From Phycomyces blakesleeanus NRRL 1555(-) (taxonomy: Eukaryota; Mucoromycota; Mucoromycetes; Mucorales; Phycomycetaceae), in contig NW_017265148.1 in assembly GCF_001638985.1 (NCBI RefSeq), positions 513,367 to 577,366 on the forward strand: a stretch of 64,000 nucleotides of DNA, written 5' to 3'. The position numbers and the translations under genes are program-made. Of the stretch, positions 1 through 12,000 are shown piece after piece; within the stretch, counting starts at the first letter, position 1; every line of letters begins with the position of its first letter. The notes below the pieces were generated by a model that was not told the DNA's origin, searched no databases, and saw only the letters and a program-made list of their open reading frames with translations.

Positions 1-732
1 AAGCCCGTATTTAGTCGTCTCTCCAGGATGAGTCGTTGGAGGAAACATCTCCTGTACCTTGGGGCCACCTCGTGGTACTGTAATATAAAGCTCCTCGTCG
101 TATTGATCTGAAGTCTATGCCATAAAAAAGGAGCAACTTTTAGTTAGAAGTAAGAATGAAAATAAATTGTATAGTATTACCTTGGGTTTGAATACAAGAT
201 TAGCGATCTGATCGTCCCCAAGTGACTCAGCATCCACTCTATCTTGTTCTTCTGAAAATATCTCATACACTGCCGGTTCATCGTGCTCTTCTTGTATTAA
301 ATGAGCTCTTTCTTTTCTTCGTCTCGGGCGCTTTCTCCTGTTCCTACCAAATGGATTTCGAGTAACAAAGCTTGGCATATAATCCCCTCTGGAAAACGCA
401 CCATCTTCTCCGCCTCCATTCTCTAAAACCGACTCAAATTCTCGGTCTCTGGAATTTCTCAAATAACCTTGGATAGTCCGGCCTTGGTAGATTGACTGAT
501 CATTGTAATAATGCGGCCCGAGATTTCCGGTGCTTTCGTCATCGTCATCGAGCTGAATAGATCCTCCTTTAAATATACCAAAGCAAGGACAAAGTTGTGT
601 CATTGAAGGTAGGTAGTTTCTCCATGTGAGGTCGAATGCGTTAAGTTCATCGTCCGGCTGCGACTTCGGTATACAAAATAAGGTGTGTGTATTTGAAGAG
701 CTCATTGACAAGTCGTTCTTATTGTTCATCAT
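1..732 (-). CDS. Partial host protein gene with one intron; function not recognised
   Basis: I do not recognise the family. Exon 1 (181-732) is followed by a 66-bp intron (115-180; GT at 180-179, AG at 116-115) and then exon 2 (1-114), which continues in phase 0 and runs off the left edge. The protein is acidic early on (a DDDDE run), has a basic RRKRPRRRK cluster that could be a nuclear signal, and then an acidic stretch. The open frame extends up to 849, but the extra 39 codons read as a CT-rich tract encoding FVFFSLSLFFF. That looks like a pyrimidine-rich fungal leader rather than a membrane segment, so I prefer the Met-Met at 732/729. It is the only gene here that looks like single-copy host DNA: it has no stops and no transposon motifs. 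Confidence 0.6.
115..180 (-). other. Spliceosomal intron, 66 bp
   Basis: On the minus strand it starts GTAATACT directly after an AAG codon and ends in GCATAG. Reading straight through gives a stop at 115-117, whereas splicing keeps a long hydrophilic reading frame open to the window edge. The length agrees with the 69-70-bp introns inferred at 56377-56445 and 57599-57668. Confidence 0.7.
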
Positions 733-849
733 AAAGATGCATAGCTTTCTCCTTTTGTAGAAGAAGAAGAGAGAGAGAGAAAAGAAAACAAAGATGTATT
801 TTATTAATCTTTTAACCCCAGAATCACAAGTTACTGTATCGTAGCTCAT

Positions 850-1640
850 TTTATTTTATTTTGGAAATAAAGAATGAAATTCTCCAATGAGATGTCTTCA
901 TTTTTGCTCAAAATTTTCAAATATGGTAGTGTATAGTTGTGAAACCGAGAGTTGAGTTGAAAATGACGCGTGCTGAGTTTGTTATGTGTGCAACTTGGGC
1001 AGAAAGTGAAATGATTGAAAATGAACTACAAATGTAATTCGAGAGTACAAGTTCGAAGGGTAATTGATATAATGAAGAGAAAGGTAAGAGTAGATAAGAT
1101 ATGATGTATCTGAAATAGAGATTTAATCCTCAAATTCACTTGAGACAGTTGAGAGTAGAAAAACAGTGAATGTACAAGGAATTTTAAGTAGGAAGAAGGA
1201 ATAACTATCAATTCCACTCAAGACAATCGTGATAATTGGACAGCAAGATACAGGGAATTTAAATAGGAAAAATAAGGAAGAAATGCAGTCGACTTCGCTC
1301 GGGGCAGTCAAGATAATTAAAACAGAAAGGTACTGGTAATGGATGAAAAAAATAATAGAAAAACCGAATCACTGCTTATTTCATTCGGGACAATCGGCAG
1401 ACAAAAAGAGGAGTAAAAAGAAAAATAGGAAACGCTAATCCTAAGGGGACGACGTTGTCAGGTCGGAGACGACATGTTGATTCAACCGGACCACTAATCG
1501 TGACCTTTTTTCCAGTATCAAATAATTATATCTGGTCCCTAAGGATTCATCCTTGCCTTAATAAAACTATTTTAATATGACAAGATAATAGCTTTGACTA
1601 AGTTTAAAATCACTATAGTAAGTGCGTAGTTTTATACATA
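850..1640. repeat. Upstream region of the host gene with a degenerate ~80-bp repeat
   Basis: No gene is supported. A loose motif (CACTYRRGACARTYG-like) recurs near 1137, 1214, 1297 and 1383, a spacing of about 77-84 bp, with similar A-rich sequence between copies. This looks like an old minisatellite or decayed transposon end. The short open frames here are low-complexity and not credible genes. Confidence 0.35.
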
Positions 1641-1820
1641 CAGGATTTTAACTGCAAAATAGTGACTTTTCCTTTTAATATAGTGACATTCCCAAATTAA
1701 CTTAGGCAAACTCCCAAGTTGATTTAGGCAAACTCCCAAGTTAATTTAGTGAAAAGCCCAAATTGATTTAGGCAACCTCCCAAGTTGTTTTTTTTTTTGG
1801 CTGTTACATGTAAAATCAAT
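1641..1820 (+). repeat. Left TIR of the 6-kb element
   Basis: It matches the reverse complement of 7422-7599 with a handful of substitutions. It contains four imperfect copies of a subterminal motif (CCCAARTTRAYTTAGGCAA-like) and two TAGTGAC motifs, which are candidate transposase binding sites. Confidence 0.8.
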
Positions 1821-2240
1821 GTAAATTATAAAGAATGCAAAAAGTAATATCAATGCAAGATGTTTTTATTTTAATAAATTTCTTTACAATATTGGCGACT
1901 GTTAAAAAAACTAATGCTGTGTTGGACCCAGCCTTGGCAGTTTTCTCTTGTTATTTGTGAGCTACATTCTGACAAGTATGTCAAAAAGTCATCAGTCACC
2001 ACAGATGAAATTTGATATCAAATTAGGAAATTGAAAACGCATCTGTTATCTTATTGGCTTACTAAATATATCGCTTGTGTAATTTCCTTTTATACTTATA
2101 AATCAAAACTTGTGTTCTTTATAAGGGAAGGCTTGCAGTACAGACATCTACAAATGTATTTCTAGTATAACAGAAGAGAACTAAAAAATGACTTAATGAA
2201 ATTGGAATGTTTTATTGAGATAAAAAAAAGATATAAAAAA
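1821..2240. other. AT-rich spacer, no gene seen
   Basis: This lies between the left TIR and the 3' end of the zinc-finger pseudogene. It contains no open frame or recognisable RNA. It may serve as the 3' untranslated region of the minus-strand gene. Confidence 0.5.
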
Positions 2241-5025
2241 TTAATAAAAGGAATAAAGGAAGGACCAGTATGAACCAAATTTGTTGAGGTTAACAGCATA
2301 TTTACAGCCAACTTTCAGATGCATGTCTAATAGACAAACAGCCTTCAATTCATCTAGTGGTGTGTATATATCATCAGCATATTTGAGTGCTAGACGATAA
2401 TTGTTGTTAGCAGCATGTGCGGATAGATATTCGATATACAAATGGTATACTTTAGAAAAAAGCACCATTCCAATGATGATATGTCCATTGCTTTGTCTAA
2501 AAAGAGCAAATGTATTGTCTTTTAATATCCTTCCAGGGGTCAAACCTGTACCATTGTTGCCAGCAAATTCTCTGGACCCACTGAGCAAAGTTTCATGGAA
2601 TTTTCCATCAGAGCTTTGTTGCATGTATTCTGCAATAGCTTTTCCATGGGTTTCCCTTAAACCATTCTTGTTTATCCATGAACCACCATCAATAATATGT
2701 CTTGTCATATATTGTTTACCAAATTTGAGACATATATCTTTCGATGTGTTCATCGGTTTGTATGAAACAAGTGTTCACGAATATGCTTGTTGAACTGCTC
2801 TCCCTTTTTGGTCTCGTAGTTAAGAGCAGGCTCAAATCTTCGTAAATCTTCAGGCAGATGGGTCAACAGATGGACTTTTGGCTTGGACGTATAGAAGGCA
2901 TGTTTTTTATGTTTACAGTTAGTGTCGTATTTGTGTAGGACTTCAATTAGACTTCTAACAGCAGTGTCTACTTCACTGATATATGTCTCGTATTGACTGT
3001 CGATAGATCGAACAAATATTAGAGAGCATAGACGGCTGAGACGAACAAAGAGGGGAGTGATTTTCTGCAATACTTCTGTATCTGCAAACTTTATGGCCAG
3101 GATTACCGGAAGTATTTGGATTAGTACCTTGAAGTCTCTACTAAGAAACAAACCAGCATGGGTGAGAGACCTTGTAAACGCTCTTGATATGCCTCTGGAA
3201 TTTTTGTAGTCTTTAATATAATAAAACAGTTCTTCTAGTTCTTTTTTGTTTTTGTTCAAGACAACTTTAACCAGATCAGTTATAAGATACTTTGCAATGC
3301 CAAGGAGAATGTAATGCAATATTTCAGCAGAAGTGTCTTTTGACTGGTCATATGCTTTAAGTTCTAGCAGTTTGTCTGTTGACTTGTTTTTAAAACTTAA
3401 CTCTTCTGCTGTGTTTTTGTCATCAAAGTAAGGAATATCAGGGATCACTGTATCTCTGTCTGGTGTAGAAGCGGCCTGGATATAATGGTCCTTGGTTCTT
3501 GTTGAATGTCTGTTAGTATATTATTCAACTTCGTTCAACTTGGGGATTCGACTTTGCAATTTAATGTAGCACTTTCTACAAGGGTAAGTTGAGTTGGGCG
3601 CACCTAAACCGCAAAGCTCTGAGTGACAAAATGTATCTGCCTCAATCCAAAGTAAAGGAGGTACCACAAGAATATATGCATTATCTTCTGCAGAGAACAT
3701 TACCACGCCGTTTTCTAGCTTCTTCAAATCATCAACAATTTCAGATAACAACAAGGTAGCGTTTGCACCTTTCTTCTTTGGAATTGCTGATATAAATAAG
3801 ATATTCTCTATGGAGCACCTTTCCTCAAAAGAGAGAGCCGCACATTTCATCGACCAGCTCTCGTATGGATTAAATTGCTTAGAGGTGTTTCCAGAAGTAT
3901 CACCTGAGAAAAGAATTACAGGTGCAATCTTTACCTTGTAATATTTTCTTCAGTTGTTTTCTTGGTCAGTTCCGCCGCATATAAGCCTCTTCAGAAAATG
4001 TTCTTCTTCAAGTAATTTACAATGAGTTGGAATGAGCAAGATAATTGTGTCAGGAGAGATGCTGCAACATAAGGAGGTGTTTAATGGGGTTGTGTCAACA
4101 GAGAGAAATGATTCAATATTTATGTCAGTATGATTGATTTTAATGCCAATGCTACAACCATCTTTTGGAGTTTGAACAATATATCCACGAGAGAAAACAT
4201 TAGATGTATCCATTGTATGGAAAGATTCCATCAGAAAGCGAATGTTAGGCGAGCAATCTTTTAACAGAACAATGTCACCAGACCAGAAATCAATGTTGTT
4301 GTGGGTAAACATGGGCTGTTGGAAGTATGGATTTGTTCTCCATTTTGCTCCTTGTTGAAGACAGACAGATTGGTTTGGCATGCGATCAGGTAAAGAAAAG
4401 ATTGACTTTGACTTTATAGGATTGGCAGCAAGGAGTTTGATGTGCTCAGAAGGCAAGTTAAGGGATGCGGTGAATTTTGTGCTGTCAGAGAGAGTAACAT
4501 CTAAACTTTTTGATTTGAAAATTAGGATGTTCGATTCTTTTTGTCAATTGAAGATTTGTTGTTATCGGCAAAAGCAGACATGTTGTTCAAGATGTGATTA
4601 AACAGAGGAATGCTTGCGTTTGGCTCTGTGTTTTCCTCAACATCAAAATCACTATTGTCAACTCTACTTCCATCATCACTTTCTTCACACTCGTCATAAT
4701 TTAAGATACTATTGTAGTATTCATTATCAACGTCTGATTCCTCTTCCACACTTTCACTTGGTGTAAGCGGATTTTTTGGGCTGTCACTCGTCTGTATATC
4801 TTGATATTCGGTCTCTTGGACTATGCTCATATCATCTGCAACCATTTCCGTTATGTCATGGCATCTTTGCAAATGTCTTTTAAGATTCCAGTGATCTTTA
4901 AAGGTCTTCTCACAAAGTGAGCAAGCCTTGCCAATGTCAACAAGACTGAAGTTGAGTTGGCCCAGAATTCTTGGAGTAGGTACTGATACTCTTCCTGGGG
5001 CAAGTTTTTTTGTTACTCTGTTCAT
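2241..5025 (-). pseudogene. Zinc-finger transposase-like protein (family also at 33.4-35.9 kb), broken
   Basis: The N-terminus (about 5025-4850) has a C2H2 finger, CSLCEKTF...HLQRCH, followed by an acidic region. A conserved core follows with LPEDLRRF, YETKKGEQFNKH and HLFHTNR motifs and a CRKCYIKL cysteine cluster. A C-terminal block lies at 2241-2753. The frame is interrupted by a TGA at 3950-3952, a TAA near 3521, and frameshifts near 4500 and 2750. A homologue with the same order of motifs lies at 33369-35924. The KVHLLTHLP segment and the overall plan recall CACTA/Plavaka-type proteins, but I cannot assign a catalytic triad, so the transposase label is tentative. It lies upstream of, and co-directional with, the minus-strand end of its element. 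Confidence 0.6.
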
Positions 5026-5870
5026 TGTTGTTTGTAATGTAAAGGAAGTAAAGACAAAAAGATAGATAGAATTAACATGTACCCCTTAATTTTGTTCAAG
5101 TTACAACGTGTCTATTTTATGAACAAACTAATTAAATTGCATTATTTTGCTGAGATTTTAAAAAACCAAGAAAAAATAAAAAATAAAAAACATAACATTC
5201 TTTACTCTGTATTTTTTTAATACAATCAAGTTACTAATCAAACTTTTAATGCTAGTATACAATAACATGTTCTTCTCGCGAAAATCTATGGTATGATATA
5301 TATGAAGGCTTCTAAAAAAACAATATAAAGGATCATTTATTTTAATTGCCATTTACTAATCACATTTAATCTCAAAATAGTATAAGATCCAACAATTTTT
5401 AAGCTTATAAAGGTACGTGTGTTGACATTAAGAGTAGTCTATACAATATGAATATTAACAAAAACAAATTTATGTCTTACTCTAGATTTATTCATTATCA
5501 ACATTATCAAAGGTAAGTTATTGGAAACAACTCTTAAAGAATGCAGCCACTAATCATTCTTGTCATCTATATAGGTTTGAAACACTTCAAGCTCAATGAA
5601 ATGAAAAGGTCCTATCCATAGCTTTTTTATTTTGTAAATTGTATTGAAGTAGCTAGCTAGCTTTTTATTTATAATAATAGCTACAAGTACCAGCAGCTCC
5701 TGTCTACCCTGCAATAGCAGCCAGTACTAGGCTGGTACTGGTAGCCTAGTATTTTATGACCCCCATATTTTCAACCCACAAAATAAAAATAAAAATATTT
5801 TCTTCAAACCAAAAATTTTTTGTCAGCATTCTATTTTTCAAATTTGATCTATTTTTCAAATTGTAAAGCT
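5026..5870. repeat. AT-rich spacer with a palindromic MITE-like segment
   Basis: No gene is supported. Around 5640-5880 there is a short inverted-repeat-rich stretch (TAGCTAGCTAGC, and GTACTAGGCTGGTACTGG) followed by a poly-A/T block. The same style of sequence recurs near 36500-36720 and 46010-46220, so it is probably a degraded miniature element. Confidence 0.4.
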
Positions 5871-6934
5871 TCAAAAATAGTAAATCCAAAAAAGGAAATC
5901 GAGCCACTGTCGTACATAACAGTCATTTGCAACCCTAGAAAAATCTCCCATAGTAGTATCTAACTCTGGCTTTCTCTTCGCCAAACCCTTTAGCTTTGAG
6001 ACGCTCTCTTCTACTGGATTCAAAAATGGTGAGTAAGATAGCAAGAACTTGATGTGGTGTTGTGTTGTTGCCATAAAGTCTCTGACCAAATGGGATCTGT
6101 AGATGGGAGTATTGTCCAGGATGAACCACTGGGGAACAGCATTGGTGTCATCCAGTGTTTTTATAGTTGGCTTTAAAAACTCGGTGAAAAGTTCAGCATT
6201 GGTGCCTTTTGGAACAAGCTTGGCTGACATGCTCTTGACAACATTATTTGATATTGCTGCCAAGATGCTGATGTTGAGTGCCCTCTTGGTCTTAGTACGT
6301 ACAATGGCATTCTTTCCCTTCTTCGACCACCCTTGTTGGCATATGAGATTAACGTTAAATCCAGCTTTGTCAATAAAAATGCAATTGGCTACATATGCAA
6401 TCCCAAGTTCCAGAAGAGACTCTACAAATTTTCTCTTTGCTTCAATAACATCCGCGTCGTTTCTTCTCTCCTCCACAGCCTTGGTTTGCTTTAAGATGAA
6501 CTCAATATTGTTCATTATATGATGGTATAGTTCACTGAACGTATATCTTTTTCTCGTAAGTTGTCAAAGCGTTTGTAAAGCTTTTCTCTCATCATCTCAA
6601 GAGTCAACGTGCAATTTTTGTCTAGGATCTCAATGAGATATTCTGAATGTTCTTCCATGATTTTTGTACATTCCTTCTTTCTGCCACCTCTTTGCTTGAC
6701 AATGACCTCTCTATTATCTCGGAAACTGTCCTTTATATTATCTACAGTAGATCTAGAAAGGCTAAACATAGAAGCAACTTCTGAAACGGGCTTATGATCT
6801 GTTTTTACAGTCAAGTCAACAATTCTCTTGCATAAAGTCATGGGAATTCTTTCATTCTTCTGCTTTGTTCTTTTTCTAGACTTTTTTTCGTCACTTGAGC
6901 TTTGGGGTGAGATACTTTGGGATGTAGAATTCAT
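5871..6934 (-). pseudogene. IS630/Tc1-mariner (DDE_3-like) transposase, frameshifted
   Basis: The N-terminal part (6934-6515) has a helix-turn-helix region, including the phrase VASMFSLSRSTVDNI. The C-terminal part (6515-5871) carries DDE signatures: FIDKAGFN (first Asp; family members usually have FIDEAGF), WFILDNTPIYRS (second Asp) and YSPFLNPVEES (Glu). The two halves are in different frames and meet at 6515, so a 1-nt indel splits the gene; a programmed shift is possible but I see no slippery signal. This is the enzyme most likely to recognise the CAGG...TA ends of the surrounding element. It would act in the nucleus, cutting and pasting DNA at TA dinucleotides. Confidence 0.75.
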
Positions 6935-7421
6935 AATAAAAGGTAAGAGAAAGAAGAATAGGAATTGTGGTGAAACACCACTGTATTTAAGTTTTATAAG
7001 AAAAAATGTCAGTCATTTGACAAGGCGTACGTATATGACATGTGCTATACGCTACTGATAGGTGTAACACAAATTGATTTAGTATTTAAAGAGTGATCAA
7101 ACACTTTAGCAGAAATTGGTTTTTTATTCTTTTACAAAATTAATAAATAACAAGTAAATCTGATGTATTGTGCTTTAAGAGTAATTTTATCACAGAAATA
7201 ATGAAAAGATATAAAGTGTAGATGAATCTTTAGTTGGATGTTTATATAGATTTTGCTTCATTTAGTTTTGCTTCATTTTATTTTGTTTATTTTTGTTTTT
7301 AAAAAAAAGGCTTCTTGTTTTGTATCTTGTATAATAATTAATATTGTCTTTCATATCATTTATTCTTATTTCAGCTTTAAAATGTTTGATAGCTAAATCA
7401 AAATGATATTAGCTATACAAT
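6935..7421. other. Upstream region of the IS630-like pseudogene, no gene seen
   Basis: This is AT-rich DNA up to the right TIR. It would contain the promoter of the minus-strand transposase. I recognise no other feature. Confidence 0.45.
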
Positions 7422-7599
7422 ATTGATTTTACATGTAACAGCCAAAAAAAAACAACTTGGGAGGTTACCTAAATCAATTTGGGCTTTTCACTAAATTAAC
7501 TTGGGAATTTGCCTAAATCAACTTGGGAGTTTACCTAAGTTAATTTGGGAATGTCACTATATTAAAAGAAATAGTCACTATTTTGCAGTTAAAATCCTG
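7422..7599 (-). repeat. Right TIR of the 6-kb element
   Basis: It is the inverted partner of 1641-1820. It ends in ATCCTG followed by TA and carries the same repeated CCCAARTT motif block. Confidence 0.8.
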
Positions 7600-7856
7600 T
7601 ATGAAGTTGTGACTGCATAAAGTTCAATATTTAGGATTTTTTAAAAACTGGTGAATATTTAATATTATTTTCATATATCGGCATTTGAAATAAAACAATT
7701 CACTATGGGAAAAACCCATGGTAATTCATGTCAAAAAATGTCAACATAAATTACCATAAATCTATGTCTTTTTTTTGCATGGCTCTTCCCGCTAAAGACT
7801 CGGACCCCCTCAGGGGTCCAACTCCACAATAGGTCGACCCAACACTAATCCCATAG

Positions 7857-9045
7857 CTACCAATCCACCACTACCATCATATGCTCAAACCGCATCCACC
7901 AAACCCACTCAGGTCGCATCCATCCTGTTTTCCACCCTCCCTGCCTCACCCTCTCATGTTTGGCACGAAAGCACCACACCCCACTCTATTTTCTTTAACC
8001 CCCCAATTGGCACTCCCCAAGAAGATGCTTTCTGGGACTCACTTCTTGGCTCTGTCCCGCCAACAATATTATTGGTGTGTCTTTCCCATCCAAACAATCT
8101 ACAATGCATGAGATGCATCTTACCGACTCTACTACATGTCTGGACATTTGCTCCAAAGGCTTCCTGGTCAACGATGAACGGTTTTTCCCTTCCCAAGGAA
8201 TACACACTGGTACCAAAATTCTTTGCCTCTACCTCACAAAACTCCCCTTCCTCCCTCGTCAAGTCCTTGAACAGCTCATTAAGGACAGCCTTGCCAAGTA
8301 TGGTATTGTCTGCGAAATTGGCATCCATCTTCGTCACAGTTGCTTTGATAGCACTGGATACGCCTACATCGAACGACCCCCATCACCCACAATATTGCTT
8401 CTCCCCTTATCGTACAAGATCCCCACCTCCGACTCCACCCATTTCCTGGCTACGTGGACACGCATGGGTTCTCACTGCACGTATTGCCGTGCCATGGGCC
8501 ACAACATCGAAGCCTGTCCTATCCACCCCCAAGACTCCCGCAAATGTTTTACCTGCCACGAAACTGGTCACCTTCAAAACACATGTCCACGAACACCTGC
8601 TACAGAATCCGGACCGTCCAAACGCTCCTGGAAACTACCCAGGACTATTTTGTCCGCCCAAGACCCAAAGACCCACCCACCACCTCCCCCAGCCCCACAC
8701 CCTGACTCTGCAGCCCAATCTAAGACGGCAAAACCTCTGACATCGTCCCTCTCCGAGACAACCCAACCAAAGCGCACCTACACTACACGTGCATCCCCAG
8801 GCATAGAAACCGCCAATCCTTTCGCGGTACTCGCTGAAATCTTCAAGGCAGCCAAATCTCACGCGGCTCAAACTCAGGAGAAATCTGACACCAACCCCGC
8901 CAATTCCCCGTCCACTCTTCTTTACCACAACCTGCGGACTGCCTTCATCCCAGAGGGCTCTGGTTCCAGTCCCACTATCCTTGACAAAGAATTCTACGAA
9001 AGCACCTTCGGTGATGCTGACGGCACCCCCTCCTCTGGCGACTAA
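7857..9045 (+). pseudogene. LINE ORF1, zinc-knuckle nucleic-acid-binding protein, frameshifted
   Basis: The uninterrupted part is 8077-9045 (322 aa). Two CCHC knuckles sit at about residues 130-165 of that frame: CTYCRAMGHNIEAC and CFTCHETGHLQNTC. A Pro/Ser/Thr-rich tail follows. An upstream open segment (about 7857-8065) reads sensibly in another frame and joins through a 1-nt shift near 8065, so the real start lies farther 5'. An ATA at 7853-7855 in good context may be a mutated start codon. Such proteins coat LINE RNA for retrotransposition. ORF2 begins 27 bp downstream. Confidence 0.8.
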
Positions 9046-9071
9046 ATGGAGGATACCACTACTCCCCAATT

Positions 9072-12000
9072 ATGATTAACATTGCCACTATGAACTGTTG
9101 AGGGCTTGTCAAATCTGGCAACCCTCAAACTCGATCCCATTTTATATGCTACCTTTGCTCACTCACCCTAGATATCCTAGCCTTGCAGGAAACCCACACC
9201 CACACGGAAGACCTCCAACAAACATTCACCCTAAAATTTCAAGCCAAAGATTCCTTGTGGTCTCCCCACTGCGGACTGGTTTCCGTGTTGCCTTTTCTAT
9301 CCTTCACTGACTCCCTTTTCTCTTTGTGTCACCAATGCATCACGGCCACTGTTGTTCACTCCTCCAATTTGTCCTCTCCTTTTTGTGTTTGCGTTCTGTA
9401 TGCACCGGCCACCGTCTGCCCTCGCTATGACTTCCTTACGTCTCTTCTGTCTTCCCCCCACCTGGTCCCTTCTAAACCTTCTCAATTCCTAATGCTTGGT
9501 GATTTCAACTACGACTCCCATGCTGCAGCCCCCAGGGTCCATTTAGCTCCGAAGTCTTGGCTACAGTTCGTGGCAAATACTCTTGTCGATTGCATTACCC
9601 CCTCGCTCTCGGCACCAATGCCCACCTTCCACCATGACATGTCCTCATCCACCATTGATTACATCTACGCCTCTACCGACCTCGCTCATTGTTATGGCTC
9701 CTCCACAGTCACTTATGTGCAGCCACTATGGACTGATCATTGCCTTGTCCGGACTTGTCTTCACTTTCCCACCCTCTCCAACATCAGCAAAGGCCTGTGG
9801 CGTGCCAACCTGCGTCTAGCTCACAATTCATCCTTCTGTTCCGCCCTCTCTCATTGTCTGACCTCTTTTGTCCCAACTCTCCCCTATAACTCCTCCCTAC
9901 AAATCCAATGGGATCTCCTCAAACAGGAAGTGGCTCGTTTCACTTGCTCTTTCTCTTGCAAATCCCACCCCTCCCTTGCTACACTGGAAGTCAAGTTGCA
10001 AAGTAAACGTGACCACCTGATCCACAGATTTCGCCACCAACCCTCCCAGAACTTCCAACTTCCCATTGTCAAACGTCAAATCCAACAAATCCAACAAATC
10101 CAACAGGAATGCATCGAAATTCTTGCACTTCGAGCTGGGAGACACTGGCGCGAACAAGGTGAAACTTCGGCTGGTTTTCTGAAATGTACTATCACCAACC
10201 GTCAAGCCCACACGACCATCACCAGTCTTCGACACCTCACTACGGATACACTCTGCACCTCCAAAGAGGACCTCACCGACGCTGCTGCAACCTTTTACCA
10301 GGACCTATACACCCCGACGCTCCTTCACAAACTGCAATTGACAACCTACTCACCCATCTACCACCCTCCCTTCATCTGTCTGAGACTACCTCTGCATCTC
10401 TACTTCTACCTCTCGCACTCTTCGACATTCAAGCTGGGGCTAGCCGTGCCCCCAATTCCAGCAGCCCCGGCCCTGATGGACTCCCATACAAGATACTACA
10501 ATTGATCATGGTGCATCCAGCCTGCGCACAGTTAACCCTTTGAGTCTACAATGACGGTCTTGCTCTTGGCGTGTTCCCCCAGTCCTGGCTATCCACCAGC
10601 ATCTGCCTCCTCCCCAAGAAAGGTGATCTTGGCTCACTTCGGAATTGGCAGCCTATTGCACTCATCAACACTGATGCTGAAGTCTTCACTCGTCTCATCA
10701 ACAGCCGCATGATCCCGGCCGCCTCTTCCCTTATCTCTCCCTTCCAGACCAGTTTTGTCCAGGTCCACTTTATCGCAGACAACGGGATGCTCACTAAACT
10801 AGTCATGTCTCAGGCTAAACAAGACGACTCTGCTGGTATAGGCTTACTTTTGGATCAAGAGAAGGCGTATGACTGAGTACACCCCAACTATCTTCGTCAA
10901 ACTCTTCTCCATTTTAACTTTCCCCATTCTCTTGCCACTTGCATCTCTCAGCTTTTCTTCTCAACCCAGATCCAGATCAATGTCAACGGCCACCTGACCA
11001 GACCATTCACCCAAGCTTGCGGACTCCGGCAGGGCGACCCCTTATCACAAGTGTTGTTCAACCTTGCATTCGAATCTCTGCTGCGTTGCATCATCCACGA
11101 CCCCTCTTTCCAAGGCTTCTCTCCGGCTTCTATCCCCTCCCTGGTACCCCTACCCCCTGTCAAACTTCTGGCCTATGCGGACGACCTCCTTGTTTTTCTT
11201 CCCAACGCCAATCACCTCCACCGCCTCCATCATCATCTCACCACCTACTCGCATGCCTCTAATGCTCATATCAACCTCCACAAAACCGAAGCTTTTTCTC
11301 TGTCTGGTCGCCCCCTCCCAGATTGGCGTCCACTTCTTCACTGATTCAGCATCACTGCCTGGTCCTACCAATCCTCTCCCATTCCTCTACGCTACCTGGG
11401 CTTCCCCCTGATACAATTGCTGCCACAACGAACCTCCTTTTGCGAAACGTTGCTGTCCAAAATTGAGACAGGATGCCACATCCACCACTCTAGGTCCCTC
11501 TCCATCTGTGGACGGGCTACCATTCTCAATACTCTGGTTCTCTCAAAACTGTGGCATGTCTTACGAGTTATCACAGTACCCATGTTCTTTTTCCATCATC
11601 TCCGCTCAATAATGAGTAAATTCCTCCAGTATTGTACCTTTCCTCCCATATCTCTTGCCACACTCTGCCAACCTCTCAGTTGCGGTGGCCTAGGAATCCT
11701 TGATCCTCAAGTCCAGCAAGCCGCCCTACAACTGCGTTGGCTTCGTCCTCTGATCCTTTCCCCCCAGCAACCGTCTGGTTTGGTTCCTCCCTGGTTTTCC
11801 TTTCTACTTCGCCTTCACTCTCACTCTGAACATCTGCTTCTTCCTCTTCTTTTCCCACCCCTCTGCTCACCCCATAAACAGGATTATAACTCTCCATTAC
11901 ATACTATTTTTGCCGCAATCAACATTCTTCCACACGACTTCACAGCCATTACTGTCAACCTACCTACCTGTCTCTCTCTTCCTCTCTCAGCCGTGTCTTT

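Larger units (their letters stand above)
1641..7599. mobile_element. 6-kb TIR transposon with TA flanks carrying two broken transposase genes
   Basis: The ends are inverted repeats of about 180 bp (1641-1820 and 7422-7599) beginning CAGGATTTTAACTGC, with TA immediately outside both ends (1639-1640 and 7600-7601). A TA target and a CAG start are known for Tc1/mariner, pogo and IS630 elements. Inside, all on the minus strand, are a zinc-finger transposase-like pseudogene (2241-5025) and an IS630/DDE_3-like pseudogene (5871-6934). The TA target suggests the DDE enzyme mobilised the unit and the zinc-finger gene is a passenger or partner; that is inference. Both genes are broken, so this copy is non-autonomous. 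Confidence 0.75.

Noticed and set aside
733..849. N-terminal membrane segment of the host protein (FVFFSLSLFFF)
   Set aside because: It is the translation of a CT-rich tract just upstream of a better Met-Met start, typical of a fungal leader.
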